IMG/VR virus record: IMGVR_UViG_3300043410_000327
Location: 1 to 31,119 of that record
Length of the DNA stretch: 31,119 nucleotides
Reading direction: 5' to 3' (one strand)
From: a virus
Shown here: one piece after another, positions 23,169 to 29,960 of the stretch
Layout: every line of letters begins with the position of its first letter
Numbering within the stretch: the first letter of the stretch is position 1
The notes under the pieces: generated by a model
Seen by the model: only the letters and a program-made list of their open reading frames with translations
Databases searched by the model: none
What the model was told of the DNA's origin: nothing
Made by a program: the position numbers and the translations under genes

Positions 23169-24176
23169 TTATCCAATCGCATATCTGACGATTATTAATC
23201 CTGCTGAACCGTTTCCTCCACTGGAGCCATAGTAGTCTCCTGCTGAGTTGGCTCCTCCGCCGCCGCTTCCGTATGATGTTGCATTACTACCATTCGTAGC
23301 ACTTCCTCCAGTAGCACCGTTTCCTCCTACGCTAGATCCTCCAGATCCTGCGGTATAGTTATTTCTTCCTCCACCGCCTCCACCTCCACCAGCGACAGTG
23401 CGAGAAGTTCCATCAAAGTTAAGTGTTATTCCTGCTCCACCATTTCCACCCTTGAGAACACTTTGATAATAATATGGGTATCCTTCTTCAGAATATCCTC
23501 CACCTCCTGAACCTGGAGCATCCCAAGAAGAACTTGGGTAGCATCCACCCGCAAATCCTTGACCAGCGGTTCCGCTGGCTTTAGTTGGTGAAAATGATTG
23601 ACCATTATCCCATCTAGACCAACCAGATCCGCAGCCTCCACCAGAACCTCCTGTGGATGGGTTGCTTCCCCAGTTTGATCCTCCTCCGCCGCCTATTGCA
23701 GTTAAAGATCCAAATACTGAATTTGAACCACTTGATCCAGTTGCTGCCTGACCTCCACCACTACCATAATTTCCTACGGTTATAGAATATTGTTGAGCGT
23801 TTACTCCATAATTATATTGAAGAATAAGTCCACCTGCTCCACCACCACCGCCAGCACAACTTCTCTGCTGATTTGAACCACCATAGTTGACTGTGTAAGC
23901 ACCACCGCCACCGCCTCCACCAGCGAGAATAAGTAGATCTACAACTCCTGCTCTTGAGAAAGTAATATTATAGTTTTGTCCAGGAACGTACTCAAACATA
24001 TGACATCTGTATGACATTCCCAATATAGTGTTTGTACTTGCTGTTGCGCTGCTTCCAACAAATGTATATGGAGCAAGTGATGAAGTCCATGTACTTGCAT
24101 AAGCAGATGGACCATATCCAGTCTTTCCTACAGGAATCTGATTTGCATATGGAGATCTTAGTCTTTCAAAACCCAT
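23169..24176 (-). CDS. Glycine-rich adhesin (copy 6 of 6, duplicated cassette)
   Basis: 335 aa, the longest of the set. Residues 1-95 (MGFERLRSPYANQIPVG, YRCHMFEYVPGQNYNITFS, VVDLLILAGGGGG) closely match the 323-aa protein at 18320-19291. The glycine-rich part (GGGGGGGAYTVNYGG, GGGGGGGGRNN) is longer and its loops carry Trp, Tyr and Pro (WSRWDNGQSF, YPYYYQS), good candidates for receptor-contact residues. It ends GLIIVRYAIG. The start is 1 nt behind the preceding stop, with a strong GGAGG. Confidence 0.9.
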   Translation of the reverse strand: MGFERLRSPYANQIPVGKTGYGPSAYASTWTSSLAPYTFVGSSATASTNTILGMSYRCHMFEYVPGQNYNITFSRAGVVDLLILAGGGGGGGAYTVNYGGSNQQRSCAGGGGGAGGLILQYNYGVNAQQYSITVGNYGSGGGQAATGSSGSNSVFGSLTAIGGGGGSNWGSNPSTGGSGGGCGSGWSRWDNGQSFSPTKASGTAGQGFAGGCYPSSSWDAPGSGGGGYSEEGYPYYYQSVLKGGNGGAGITLNFDGTSRTVAGGGGGGGGRNNYTAGSGGSSVGGNGATGGSATNGSNATSYGSGGGGANSAGDYYGSSGGNGSAGLIIVRYAIG

Positions 24177-24177
24177 T

Positions 24178-24738
24178 TTATGTTACCTCCATACCAAATA
24201 CGTTAAATGTAACTCCTGGTGATCCTGCATTTACCATTAGATTCTTTTGTGTACTATCAAGAACCATACCGATGGTTAGAGATACTGTTTCGTACCCTGC
24301 CATAAGATCATTATAAACTATATAATCACTTCCACTTACTGAAGTTGTGGTAGAAACAGCAACTTGATAATATACCCCTGAATTATTCTTATTAGTTACT
24401 GTTAATGCAGAAATTACGGCAGCAGTATTTGCTGGGCAACTATATAGTGTATACCAGGAAAATCCTGTAGCAGTTCCAGTTGCTGCTGCTGAAGATACGT
24501 TTGTGTTTACAGATGCAAAAGTAAATGTTGTTGATGTTGGTGTGGTAGCAACAACTCTGACTCCATCAAATGCTGCGTCTGCTGTGTCAAGAACAATGCT
24601 TACACTTTGTCCTACAACAAAATTATGAGCAGCAGATGTGGTGATTGTGGCAACGTTTGAGGTTAGAGCCTTGTTTGTAATAGACAGGGTAGATTGCGCT
24701 GTCTCAGTCTTACCTAGAAGTTTGTATGTATTTGCCAT
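24178..24738 (-). CDS. Tail protein, TYKLLGKT family (copy 1 of 2)
   Basis: 186 aa. It begins MANTYKLLGKTETAQSTLS and aligns collinearly with the 188-aa protein at 19291-19857 (ITNKALTSNVAT, AAHNFVVGQSV, AAFDGVRVV, NTAAVISALTVTN). Two beta-domains are likely. It is the first gene of a three-gene unit (tail protein, glycine-rich adhesin, small acidic protein). In contrast to most neighbours it has a leader with GAGG 8 nt before the ATG. Confidence 0.86.
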   Translation of the reverse strand: MANTYKLLGKTETAQSTLSITNKALTSNVATITTSAAHNFVVGQSVSIVLDTADAAFDGVRVVATTPTSTTFTFASVNTNVSSAAATGTATGFSWYTLYSCPANTAAVISALTVTNKNNSGVYYQVAVSTTTSVSGSDYIVYNDLMAGYETVSLTIGMVLDSTQKNLMVNAGSPGVTFNVFGMEVT

Positions 24739-24759
24739 TTCATATCCTCAACATAAAAA

Positions 24760-24768
24760 AGTATAGCA
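24760..24768 (-). promoter_or_regulatory. Extended -10 promoter with leader
   Basis: TGCTATACT, about 21 nt before the ATG at 24738. With an 18-nt spacer, TTGTTT is a weak -35. The leader carries GAGG. Confidence 0.5.
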
Positions 24769-24771
24769 TAA

Positions 24772-25248
24772 TCAGATGCCAAAAAACAAAAATGGAGTGG
24801 CTGGAGTGACACTTACTGGCAGGGGAACACCATTTTGTAAATATGATGTAGCATTTACAGATCCATTAACTGTTACAGAAGTTTGAAATGTTGGAGAGGT
24901 AATTGGAGCCTTTGCATTAATTAAATTAGTTATTGTTGTAGCAAAGTTAGCATCATCATTGATTGCAGCAGCAAGTTCGTTAAGTGTATCGAGGGTAGAT
25001 GGAGAGGAATCAATTACTGCCGCTACTGCATTCGTTGCCGCAGTTGTTGCATAAGACTTGGTAGCAAGTAGTGATGTGTCTGCAATTCCATGAATATTGG
25101 TGGTATCTGCGGCGTGATCTGCTAACTGAGTAGAAGTCGCATAGTTTACTGCCGTGTTAATTCCAATAGTCTTCCATGCTACACCGTCCCACTTGTATCC
25201 ATTATAGATTTGTCCAACTGTTGGGTTTGCTGGAAAGATTGTAGCCAT
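24772..25248 (-). CDS. Tail fibre protein with long-fibre repeat
   Basis: 158 aa. It has a W-module near the N-terminus (GYKWDGVAWKTIG), then the typical long-tail-fibre stretch SPSTLDTLNELAAAINDD, followed by NLINAKAPITSPTFQTS. The C-terminus is short (TPATPFLFFGI). It is a single-gene unit that starts 6 nt after TGGTATAAT, right behind the terminator of the 545-aa fibre gene. It is probably a short fibre or adaptor; it lacks an obvious tip domain. Confidence 0.83.
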   Translation of the reverse strand: MATIFPANPTVGQIYNGYKWDGVAWKTIGINTAVNYATSTQLADHAADTTNIHGIADTSLLATKSYATTAATNAVAAVIDSSPSTLDTLNELAAAINDDANFATTITNLINAKAPITSPTFQTSVTVNGSVNATSYLQNGVPLPVSVTPATPFLFFGI

Positions 25249-25254
25249 ATATAG

Positions 25255-25282
25255 ATTATACCAAAATAAAGAGGGGCGGCAA
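25255..25282 (-). promoter_or_regulatory. Leaderless promoter nested in a terminator
   Basis: TTGCCG (25282-25277), 16-nt spacer, TATAAT (25260-25255), then 6 nt to the ATG at 25248. The -35 is formed by the 3' arm of the upstream terminator hairpin. Confidence 0.7.
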
Positions 25283-25305
25283 GGATTTCTCCCTACCGCC
25301 CACTC
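25271..25305 (-). terminator. Rho-independent terminator after the long fibre gene
   Basis: GAG-GGGCGG and CCGCCC-CTC form a GC-rich stem on the minus strand, extended through CTT/AGG-type pairing, and followed by TTTATTTT. It begins 9 nt after the stop codon of the 545-aa gene. Confidence 0.75.
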
Positions 25306-25314
25306 AATATTTTA

Positions 25315-26952
25315 TTAACCAATAACAACTACGCGGTAGGCGTTTGAACTTGGAGCAGTTGCGAATGAAACTGTTGCAACGCTTGTGCTAGTTCTAACTA
25401 CATCTACCTCTACTGTATCGTATGTAGCATTATCATAAACCTGGACCTGAACATCTCTTGTTCCAAGGTTATGTGTGATGGCGAAGGATGTTGCTGAACC
25501 ATTTCCTACGTTTGCAGATACCTTCTTTGTGTAGGCTCCGTTTGTAAGAACGGTGTTTACGCGAGTATCTGTGTAGTAAAGGTTTGTGCCCTCTTCAATA
25601 TCTGATGTTGTGAGTGCATTGATTGCAGATGTAATATCACCTGTGAACGCTACTGTTCCTGTGGCATCCTGGAAGGTAATAGTACGATCAGCAGTTGGAT
25701 CTGAGAAGTTTACTGTAGTCTCAAAAGAATCTGCCGTACCCTCAACAATAATGGTGTTATCTGAAAGATAAAGGCCAGAAATTGTTGGATTGGTAAGAGT
25801 CTTATTTGTAAGAGTCTGAGTAGTATTCTTGTCTACAGTTACGCTTGTGTCAATTGCAAAAGAGTTTCCTGTTAGAGAAAGACCGTTGCCAGCGACATAA
25901 GTACCTTGACCTGCAACCTGAGTCCATACCTGACCGTTAAAGTTGGTTAGGTAGTGATTTGACTGAACCCATGAAGTCTTACCGTAGGCAGTACCCTCAT
26001 TGATGAAGATGCTTGCACCAATAAGTTCTGAGTAAACATCTGCATCTGCTGCACGGGAAAGTGTGTAGTTAGATCCATCATCTGCATATGTATAGATACC
26101 ATTCTCTGCTCCAGTTGTCTGAGCGATAAGAACAATTCTATATCCTACATTTGATGTTCCTAGAGCACTATGCCCATCAATAACTAGTGTTCCGCTTGTT
26201 CCAGTAAGCGCAACGTTGCTATTTGCAAGCAAGTTAGCAGAAGGCTTCCATGTAAGACCATTTACCTTAGCATCGACATATGCCTTAGTAGCGGCATGTA
26301 GATCAGAAGTTGGGTCTGCATTAAGGGTAAGGCTTCCAGGAACGGTAATTGCGCTTGGAAGTGATAGAGTTACTGAACCAGTTGATGCAGATGCAGCAAT
26401 CTGATTTGCTGTTCCAGCGACTGATGTTACACCAGTATTGGAGACAGTAATATTTGATCCCTCACCTCCACCTCCTGAAACAGAAATTCCAGATCCAGCA
26501 GTGAGGTCTGATACGTAGTTTCCTGTTGTATCTGTTCCAAGTGCGACACTATTGGCAGCAATTGTTGCTGTAATAGATGCATTTGCACTGCCATCAAATG
26601 AGGCAGATCCTGTTACGTCACCTGTAAGTTCAATTGTGCGTGAGGTAGCCAACTTAGTTGCTGTAGCAGCATTTCCGCTTGTATCAGCATTAATTGTTGC
26701 TGGGAGGCTAATTGTGACTACACCATTTGTGGTGCTAACGTCTACCTCATTTGTTGTTCCATTGACTGCTGTGATAGCGCCAACAGCAATCCAGGAAGTA
26801 CCGTCATACATCTTAAGAATGTCAGAAGCGGTATTGTAGTAAATTCTACCTTCAAAATTACCAGTCGTTGGGTCTGATGAGAGTTTTTCGAAGGCAGCAT
26901 TCAATAATTGATTCCCTGCAAGGTCAATATGTGTTAGGAATCTCTTTGCCAT
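25315..26952 (-). CDS. Long tail fibre protein
   Basis: 545 aa. The N-terminus (MAKRFLTHIDLAGNQLLNA) and the GRIYYNTASDILKMYDG module form the widespread phage-fibre head. Repeats of the ATKLATSRTIELTGDVTG type follow, then ATKAYVDAKVNGLTWK, a repeated stalk signature, and a YVAGNGLSLTGNSF segment. The C-terminal ~95 residues (SATSFAITHNLGTRDVQVQV to SNAYRVVVIG) are a tip domain common in marine and freshwater phages. A strong AAAGGAG lies 9 nt before the ATG and the upstream stop is 14 nt away. It closes the first virion unit and has a terminator behind it. Confidence 0.93.
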   Translation of the reverse strand: MAKRFLTHIDLAGNQLLNAAFEKLSSDPTTGNFEGRIYYNTASDILKMYDGTSWIAVGAITAVNGTTNEVDVSTTNGVVTISLPATINADTSGNAATATKLATSRTIELTGDVTGSASFDGSANASITATIAANSVALGTDTTGNYVSDLTAGSGISVSGGGGEGSNITVSNTGVTSVAGTANQIAASASTGSVTLSLPSAITVPGSLTLNADPTSDLHAATKAYVDAKVNGLTWKPSANLLANSNVALTGTSGTLVIDGHSALGTSNVGYRIVLIAQTTGAENGIYTYADDGSNYTLSRAADADVYSELIGASIFINEGTAYGKTSWVQSNHYLTNFNGQVWTQVAGQGTYVAGNGLSLTGNSFAIDTSVTVDKNTTQTLTNKTLTNPTISGLYLSDNTIIVEGTADSFETTVNFSDPTADRTITFQDATGTVAFTGDITSAINALTTSDIEEGTNLYYTDTRVNTVLTNGAYTKKVSANVGNGSATSFAITHNLGTRDVQVQVYDNATYDTVEVDVVRTSTSVATVSFATAPSSNAYRVVVIG

Positions 26953-26968
26953 GTTAATTCATCTCCTT

Positions 26969-27445
26969 TCAAGATAAGTAAGCCGCCCCAGTAATACTAT
27001 TGGAAAATGTGGCAGTTATCGTGTTTCCACTGTATTGATAATCTCCCTCTATTACTTTCCCATCTAGATCGACTACTGTTATGTTTGGCTTGAACTCTAA
27101 ACCGTGATCTATAGTCCAAACCGTGGACGAGGAGGTTTGATAATGAGCATAGGCAACATCACTAATGTGCAAGCCTGTACCCAGAAGAACTCCAGATCCC
27201 CAACCACTTTCTGTTTTTGGTCCGAAAAGGAATCCAGTATCTGTGTTGATGTACTGATCTCCTATTAGACCTATTGTTGGAGACGGATTTCCTGTCCCCG
27301 ACAAAACCTGTGTACCCCTTGGACCTTGTGGCCCAGTTGTTCCCGTAATAACCTCAACATTGTTTTCGCAAACATTAATGTTTACAACATTTTCTATTGC
27401 TGTAACAATAACTTCAGTAGTATCTGCTGTTACAACGTTACTCAC
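26969..27445 (-). CDS. Tail fibre protein with short collagen-like segment
   Basis: 158 aa, GTG start. A short collagen-like GTTGPQGPRGTQ lies at about residue 36, followed by GDQYINTDTGFLFGPK, a common phage-fibre module. The C-terminal ~50 residues (WTIDHGLEFKPNITVVDLDG to SITGAAYLS) are a small beta-domain found at the ends of many fibres. The GTGA overlap with the upstream 114-aa gene couples the two. It is probably part of the baseplate or fibre that precedes the long fibre. Confidence 0.87.
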   Translation of the reverse strand: MSNVVTADTTEVIVTAIENVVNINVCENNVEVITGTTGPQGPRGTQVLSGTGNPSPTIGLIGDQYINTDTGFLFGPKTESGWGSGVLLGTGLHISDVAYAHYQTSSSTVWTIDHGLEFKPNITVVDLDGKVIEGDYQYSGNTITATFSNSITGAAYLS

Positions 27446-27786
27446 TTAGTCACCTCTGCTGTAACGAGGAATTTTCCTTCAAAAAGTCTAGTAACAGTAC
27501 TTGAAGAAATTAACTCAAGATCATAAACATAATCTTTTGCTACAAGTGCTGCTGTGTCTGATGCTGAAACGTTTACGGTTATTGTTCCTGACTCACCACC
27601 AAGTACTATTCCGTCATTCTCAGTTGTTAGATCAAGAATCTTTGATGTGCTAGTATGCTTTTCCCTTACCTGCATTCTGGCGGTATATGTTGTAAGATCT
27701 ACAGGAACTTCATTGATAGAGTATGTAAATTGCTGATTATACGTTGACCCTTGAGGGCAAACAATGTTATACTTTCCTGGTATCAT
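27442..27786 (-). CDS. Tail/baseplate-associated beta protein
   Basis: 114 aa. It matches a widespread small phage family with an Ig-like or BppU-like beta-fold: GSTYNQQFTY near the N-terminus, PVDLTTYTARMQVREKHTS in the middle, GIVLGGESGTITVNVSASD, and YVYDLELISSSTVTRLFEGK near the end. In other phages it is encoded just ahead of fibre genes, as here. The gene opens the leftward virion transcript, with a leader containing AGAAGGAGTC 7 nt from the ATG. Confidence 0.85.
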   Translation of the reverse strand: MIPGKYNIVCPQGSTYNQQFTYSINEVPVDLTTYTARMQVREKHTSTSKILDLTTENDGIVLGGESGTITVNVSASDTAALVAKDYVYDLELISSSTVTRLFEGKFLVTAEVTK

Positions 27787-27814
27787 GCAACTAGACTCCT
27801 TCTAATTTACTTTA

Positions 27815-27823
27815 ATTATATCA
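27815..27823 (-). promoter_or_regulatory. Extended -10 promoter of the leftward fibre block
   Basis: TGATATAAT on the minus strand, 28 nt before the ATG at 27786, leaving a leader with a strong ribosome-binding site. TTTGAT at 16 nt spacing is a possible -35. It lies back to back with the thyX promoter. Confidence 0.65.
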
Positions 27824-27858
27824 GGTTTAGAACGTGATCAAATCGTTACCTTGAGAAC

Positions 27859-27887
27859 TTGACAACTTCTAAAAAGGTCATTACAAT
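27859..27887 (+). promoter_or_regulatory. Consensus sigma70-type promoter of thyX
   Basis: TTGACA (27859-27864), 17-nt spacer and TACAAT (27882-27887), an almost ideal match. The leader is about 60 nt and purine-rich. It is divergent to the fibre promoter at 27815-27823. Confidence 0.85.
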
Positions 27888-27902
27888 TCTCTTTATAAGA
27901 GA
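27888..27902 (+). promoter_or_regulatory. Small hairpin at the thyX transcript start
   Basis: TCTCTT and AAGAGA are separated by TAT, a perfect 6-bp inverted repeat beginning at or next to the predicted transcription start. It may protect the RNA 5' end or bind a regulator. Confidence 0.4.
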
Positions 27903-27953
27903 GAAGAGAGAGAAAAACAAGAAGTTTTCTCCTCCTAAGTTGAAAGGTCTTTC

Positions 27954-28655
27954 GTGTCTCAAATTTCAGTCCTGGATCATGGTTATGTAAGACTCGTTAA
28001 TAATATGGGTTCTGATATTGATATTGTTAATGCTGCAAGAGTTAGTTTTGATAAGGAAGTAGATTGTTTATCGGAAAAAGATTCTAAACTCATTTCCTTC
28101 CTGGTTAGAGAAAAGCACGATGCCTGCTTTAGACATTGCACAATGACCTTTGAAATCTATGCTCCCTTGATGGTAGCAAGACAGTGGTATAAGCACTCTG
28201 TAGGATCTTCCCACCTTGATGATCAGTTGGGTTGGAATGAATCATCTAGAAGATATGTAACAGAAAACGAGAAGTTCTACATTCCTGGGGTAGACCAATG
28301 GCGTTCAGCACCTTCAAATCTTAAGCAGGGAAGCGGTGAGAGCGTTGGACTATATAAGGGTGCTAAGTATTATCAGGCAATGATTCGAACCGTTACAGAG
28401 GCTCACAGTCTTTATCTAGAAGCACTTGAAGATGGTGTTGCACCAGAGCAGGCACGACTTCTTCTTCCTGCCTATGCCATGTATGTGCGTTGGCGCTGGA
28501 CAGCAAGCCTTAATGCTCTGCTACACTTCTGTTCTCTACGTTTAGGACATGGAGCACAAAGTGAGATTGTGGAGTATGCAAAGGTGATTAACGAAATAGT
28601 TGGAGAACATTATCCAATTACCGCAAAGGCATGGAATGAGTTTCGTATCTCCTAG
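27954..28655 (+). CDS. thyX: Flavin-dependent thymidylate synthase
   Basis: 233 aa, GTG start with AAAGGT upstream. It makes dTMP from dUMP using FAD, NADPH and methylene-tetrahydrofolate, for phage DNA synthesis. Recognisable parts are VNAARVSFDKE near residue 26, FRHCTMTFEIYAP near 59, the signature region RQWYKHS...WNESSRRYV at residues 76-102, and TASLNALLHFCSLRLGHGAQ near 190, containing the substrate-binding Arg. The usual RHRxxSxNExSxRY is altered: Lys-His-Ser replaces Arg-His-Arg, and several residues are inserted before NESSRRY. Similar variants exist in phage ThyX proteins as far as recalled. The HNH gene overlaps its last 20 nt. Confidence 0.93.
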   Translation: MSQISVLDHGYVRLVNNMGSDIDIVNAARVSFDKEVDCLSEKDSKLISFLVREKHDACFRHCTMTFEIYAPLMVARQWYKHSVGSSHLDDQLGWNESSRRYVTENEKFYIPGVDQWRSAPSNLKQGSGESVGLYKGAKYYQAMIRTVTEAHSLYLEALEDGVAPEQARLLLPAYAMYVRWRWTASLNALLHFCSLRLGHGAQSEIVEYAKVINEIVGEHYPITAKAWNEFRIS

Positions 28656-29085
28656 GGCCAGAAAGCGTGCAGCAAAATGGCGCTTGGCCCAGATGATTAA
28701 GACCCACTATGGGTGCATTGATTGTGGGTATAACGAACATGGTGTTGCATTGCAATTTGATCATGTTGAGGATAATAAAAAGAACTCCGTGTCCAATTTG
28801 ATCCGTTCAGATTATGCGTGGAGCACGATTATGGAGGAAATTAATAAGTGTGAGATCAGATGTTCTAATTGTCACGCTGTGATGACTGCTCGTAGGAAAC
28901 TCTCATATCGTGAATCTGCTCCATTAGAGTCTCATTTTGAGCCTTTAGACCAGCAAGATCTTGACGAAGCAATTCATTCTCCTGAATCAGTTCTTCTATC
29001 TTCTCACGAGCAGCAACAAGTTCAAGACGAAGTTCGCTCATCGTCATTTGCATGGTTTCTACGGCGGTTTGGGAAGAACCACTAA
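28636..29085 (+). CDS. HNH endonuclease
   Basis: 149 aa. The zinc-coordinating pairs are Cys27/Cys30 (CIDC) and Cys76/Cys79 (CSNC), with Asp42-His43 (FDH) and His80 of the catalytic core between and after them; a basic N-terminus (RARKRAAKWRLAQ) could bind DNA. Such phage HNH proteins may be homing nucleases or packaging-associated nucleases; it is not beside the terminase here. The ATG at 28636 overlaps the end of thyX and is preceded by AAAGG. The domain ends near residue 90; the last ~55-60 residues are read antisense to the coiled-coil gene 28865-29197 and may be a non-functional tail. Confidence 0.87.
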   Translation: MSFVSPRARKRAAKWRLAQMIKTHYGCIDCGYNEHGVALQFDHVEDNKKNSVSNLIRSDYAWSTIMEEINKCEIRCSNCHAVMTARRKLSYRESAPLESHFEPLDQQDLDEAIHSPESVLLSSHEQQQVQDEVRSSSFAWFLRRFGKNH

Positions 29086-29197
29086 TTGCTTCATAGATTT
29101 CTGCTACATGCTTCTTCCTATTGAGAATCCAGGTGACAACTACCGCTATAGGAGTCGCTAAAGCGCCAACAATTGCTATTACTACTGTTGCGTCCAT
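28865..29197 (-). CDS. Membrane-anchored coiled-coil protein
   Basis: 110 aa. One transmembrane helix at residues ~3-25 (VVIAIVGALATPIAVVVTWIL) is followed by RKKH, then a long heptad-like coiled coil (~45-92: MSELRLELVAAREKIEELIQ, ELLRQDLAGLKAQNETLM). This topology (N-in anchor, long helix) resembles phage accessory lysis or spanin-like proteins, but a diderm-type spanin role is not supported. The start overlaps the upstream membrane gene by TAATG, placing it third in the holin unit. Its last ~220 nt are antisense to the HNH gene. Confidence 0.8.
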   Translation of the reverse strand: MDATVVIAIVGALATPIAVVVTWILNRKKHVAEIYEAISGSSQTAVETMQMTMSELRLELVAAREKIEELIQENELLRQDLAGLKAQNETLMEQIHDMRVSYEQSSQRDN

Positions 29198-29640
29198 TAT
29201 TTCTTCAAACTCCTATAAATTATTAGTAAATCAAAGAATCTTACTGAACTTGCCATAAACATGCCCACCCAAATTACCATCATTGCTGCAAAACCCCACC
29301 AAGAAGATGGTGTTTCTCCAATAAGAGAGCCTAGATATAGGATTGTTGTAGCCAAAGACGCTGACGCAACGAACATCCACCCATACATTTCACCCATTAA
29401 TGCTAAAACTGGGTATTTTTGACGATGACAGGACAAAGATAACATAATGATAACGGAAGCACCCATTAAATATAACGAAATTATAACAATTAGGGTAGAA
29501 ACTAGGTGATTTTCCACATTTTCAGGCCAAGAATCGCTAATTATGCTATAAAGACCTGTAATAAACAGCAAAACTGCTACATAAAAATCAAAAGGGCGCT
29601 GTCGCAACTTATTACGAAGCACCCCTTTGATATTATTCAT
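29197..29640 (-). CDS. Four-helix membrane protein of the lysis-type unit
   Basis: 147 aa. Four hydrophobic segments are visible: about residues 17-35 (FYVAVLLFITGLYSII), 44-65 (LVSTLIVIISLYLMGASVII), 79-102 and 112-135 (WWGFAAMMVIWVGMFMASSV). A TTG-initiated extension to 29655 is possible, but the ATG at 29640 is 1 nt after the holin stop codon. Position behind the holin suggests an accessory membrane role in lysis; the family was not recognised. Confidence 0.8.
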   Translation of the reverse strand: MNNIKGVLRNKLRQRPFDFYVAVLLFITGLYSIISDSWPENVENHLVSTLIVIISLYLMGASVIIMLSLSCHRQKYPVLALMGEMYGWMFVASASLATTILYLGSLIGETPSSWWGFAAMMVIWVGMFMASSVRFFDLLIIYRSLKK

Positions 29641-29641
29641 A

Positions 29642-29887
29642 TTACTCTGGGGCAACTACCTCTGCGGTAGCACTTCCCTTTCCATAAAGTGAGTAATTTG
29701 AATCGAAATAGTTCTTGATAACTGGCAATACTGAAACAACGCCTGCTACCAATACGCCTAGCCAAGTCTTTCCATCGAGTGGTAGTGAACCATCGTTATT
29801 TGCAAAGACCGCAATGGCGGCGGTAATGACTGATGCAATAAATGCATTGAACCATGAACGAAGCATGGCCTTTGTCTTGTCTGTCAT
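29642..29887 (-). CDS. Holin, r1t-like
   Basis: 81 aa. Two transmembrane helices (residues ~12-30, WFNAFIASVITAAIAVFA; ~41-60, WLGVLVAGVVSVLPVIKNYF) are separated by a short polar loop, with a charged N-terminus (MTDKTK) and polar C-terminus (YGKGSATAEVVAPE). The VLPVIKNYF-D segment is typical of r1t-type holins, which make the membrane hole that starts lysis. No endolysin is visible in the window. AAGGAG lies 6 nt before the ATG, and a TATAAT promoter lies 28 nt upstream. Two other membrane genes follow in the same unit. Confidence 0.82.
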   Translation of the reverse strand: MTDKTKAMLRSWFNAFIASVITAAIAVFANNDGSLPLDGKTWLGVLVAGVVSVLPVIKNYFDSNYSLYGKGSATAEVVAPE

Positions 29888-29915
29888 AACTAACTCCTTA
29901 TGTAGTTGTATAGAT

Positions 29916-29924
29916 ATTATAGCA
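29916..29924 (-). promoter_or_regulatory. Extended -10 promoter of the holin unit
   Basis: TGCTATAAT, 28 nt before the holin ATG, leaving a leader with AAGGAG. The -35 is weak. Confidence 0.6.
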
Positions 29925-29960
29925 AAAGTTTGTGCATAAGTTGTGAATTGTTTGCTTTTT

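Noticed and set aside
10962-24176. Diversity-generating retroelement acting on the adhesins
   Set aside because: No reverse transcriptase, template repeat or adenine-biased variable region was seen in the window.
7974-27786. Phase-variable or invertible fibre cassettes
   Set aside because: All genes lie on the same strand, no long inverted repeats flank any of them, and no invertase is present in the window.
28865-29197. Calling the coiled-coil membrane protein a spanin
   Set aside because: Topology is similar, but if the host is an actinobacterium it has no outer membrane of the kind spanins fuse, and no partner lipoprotein gene is visible.
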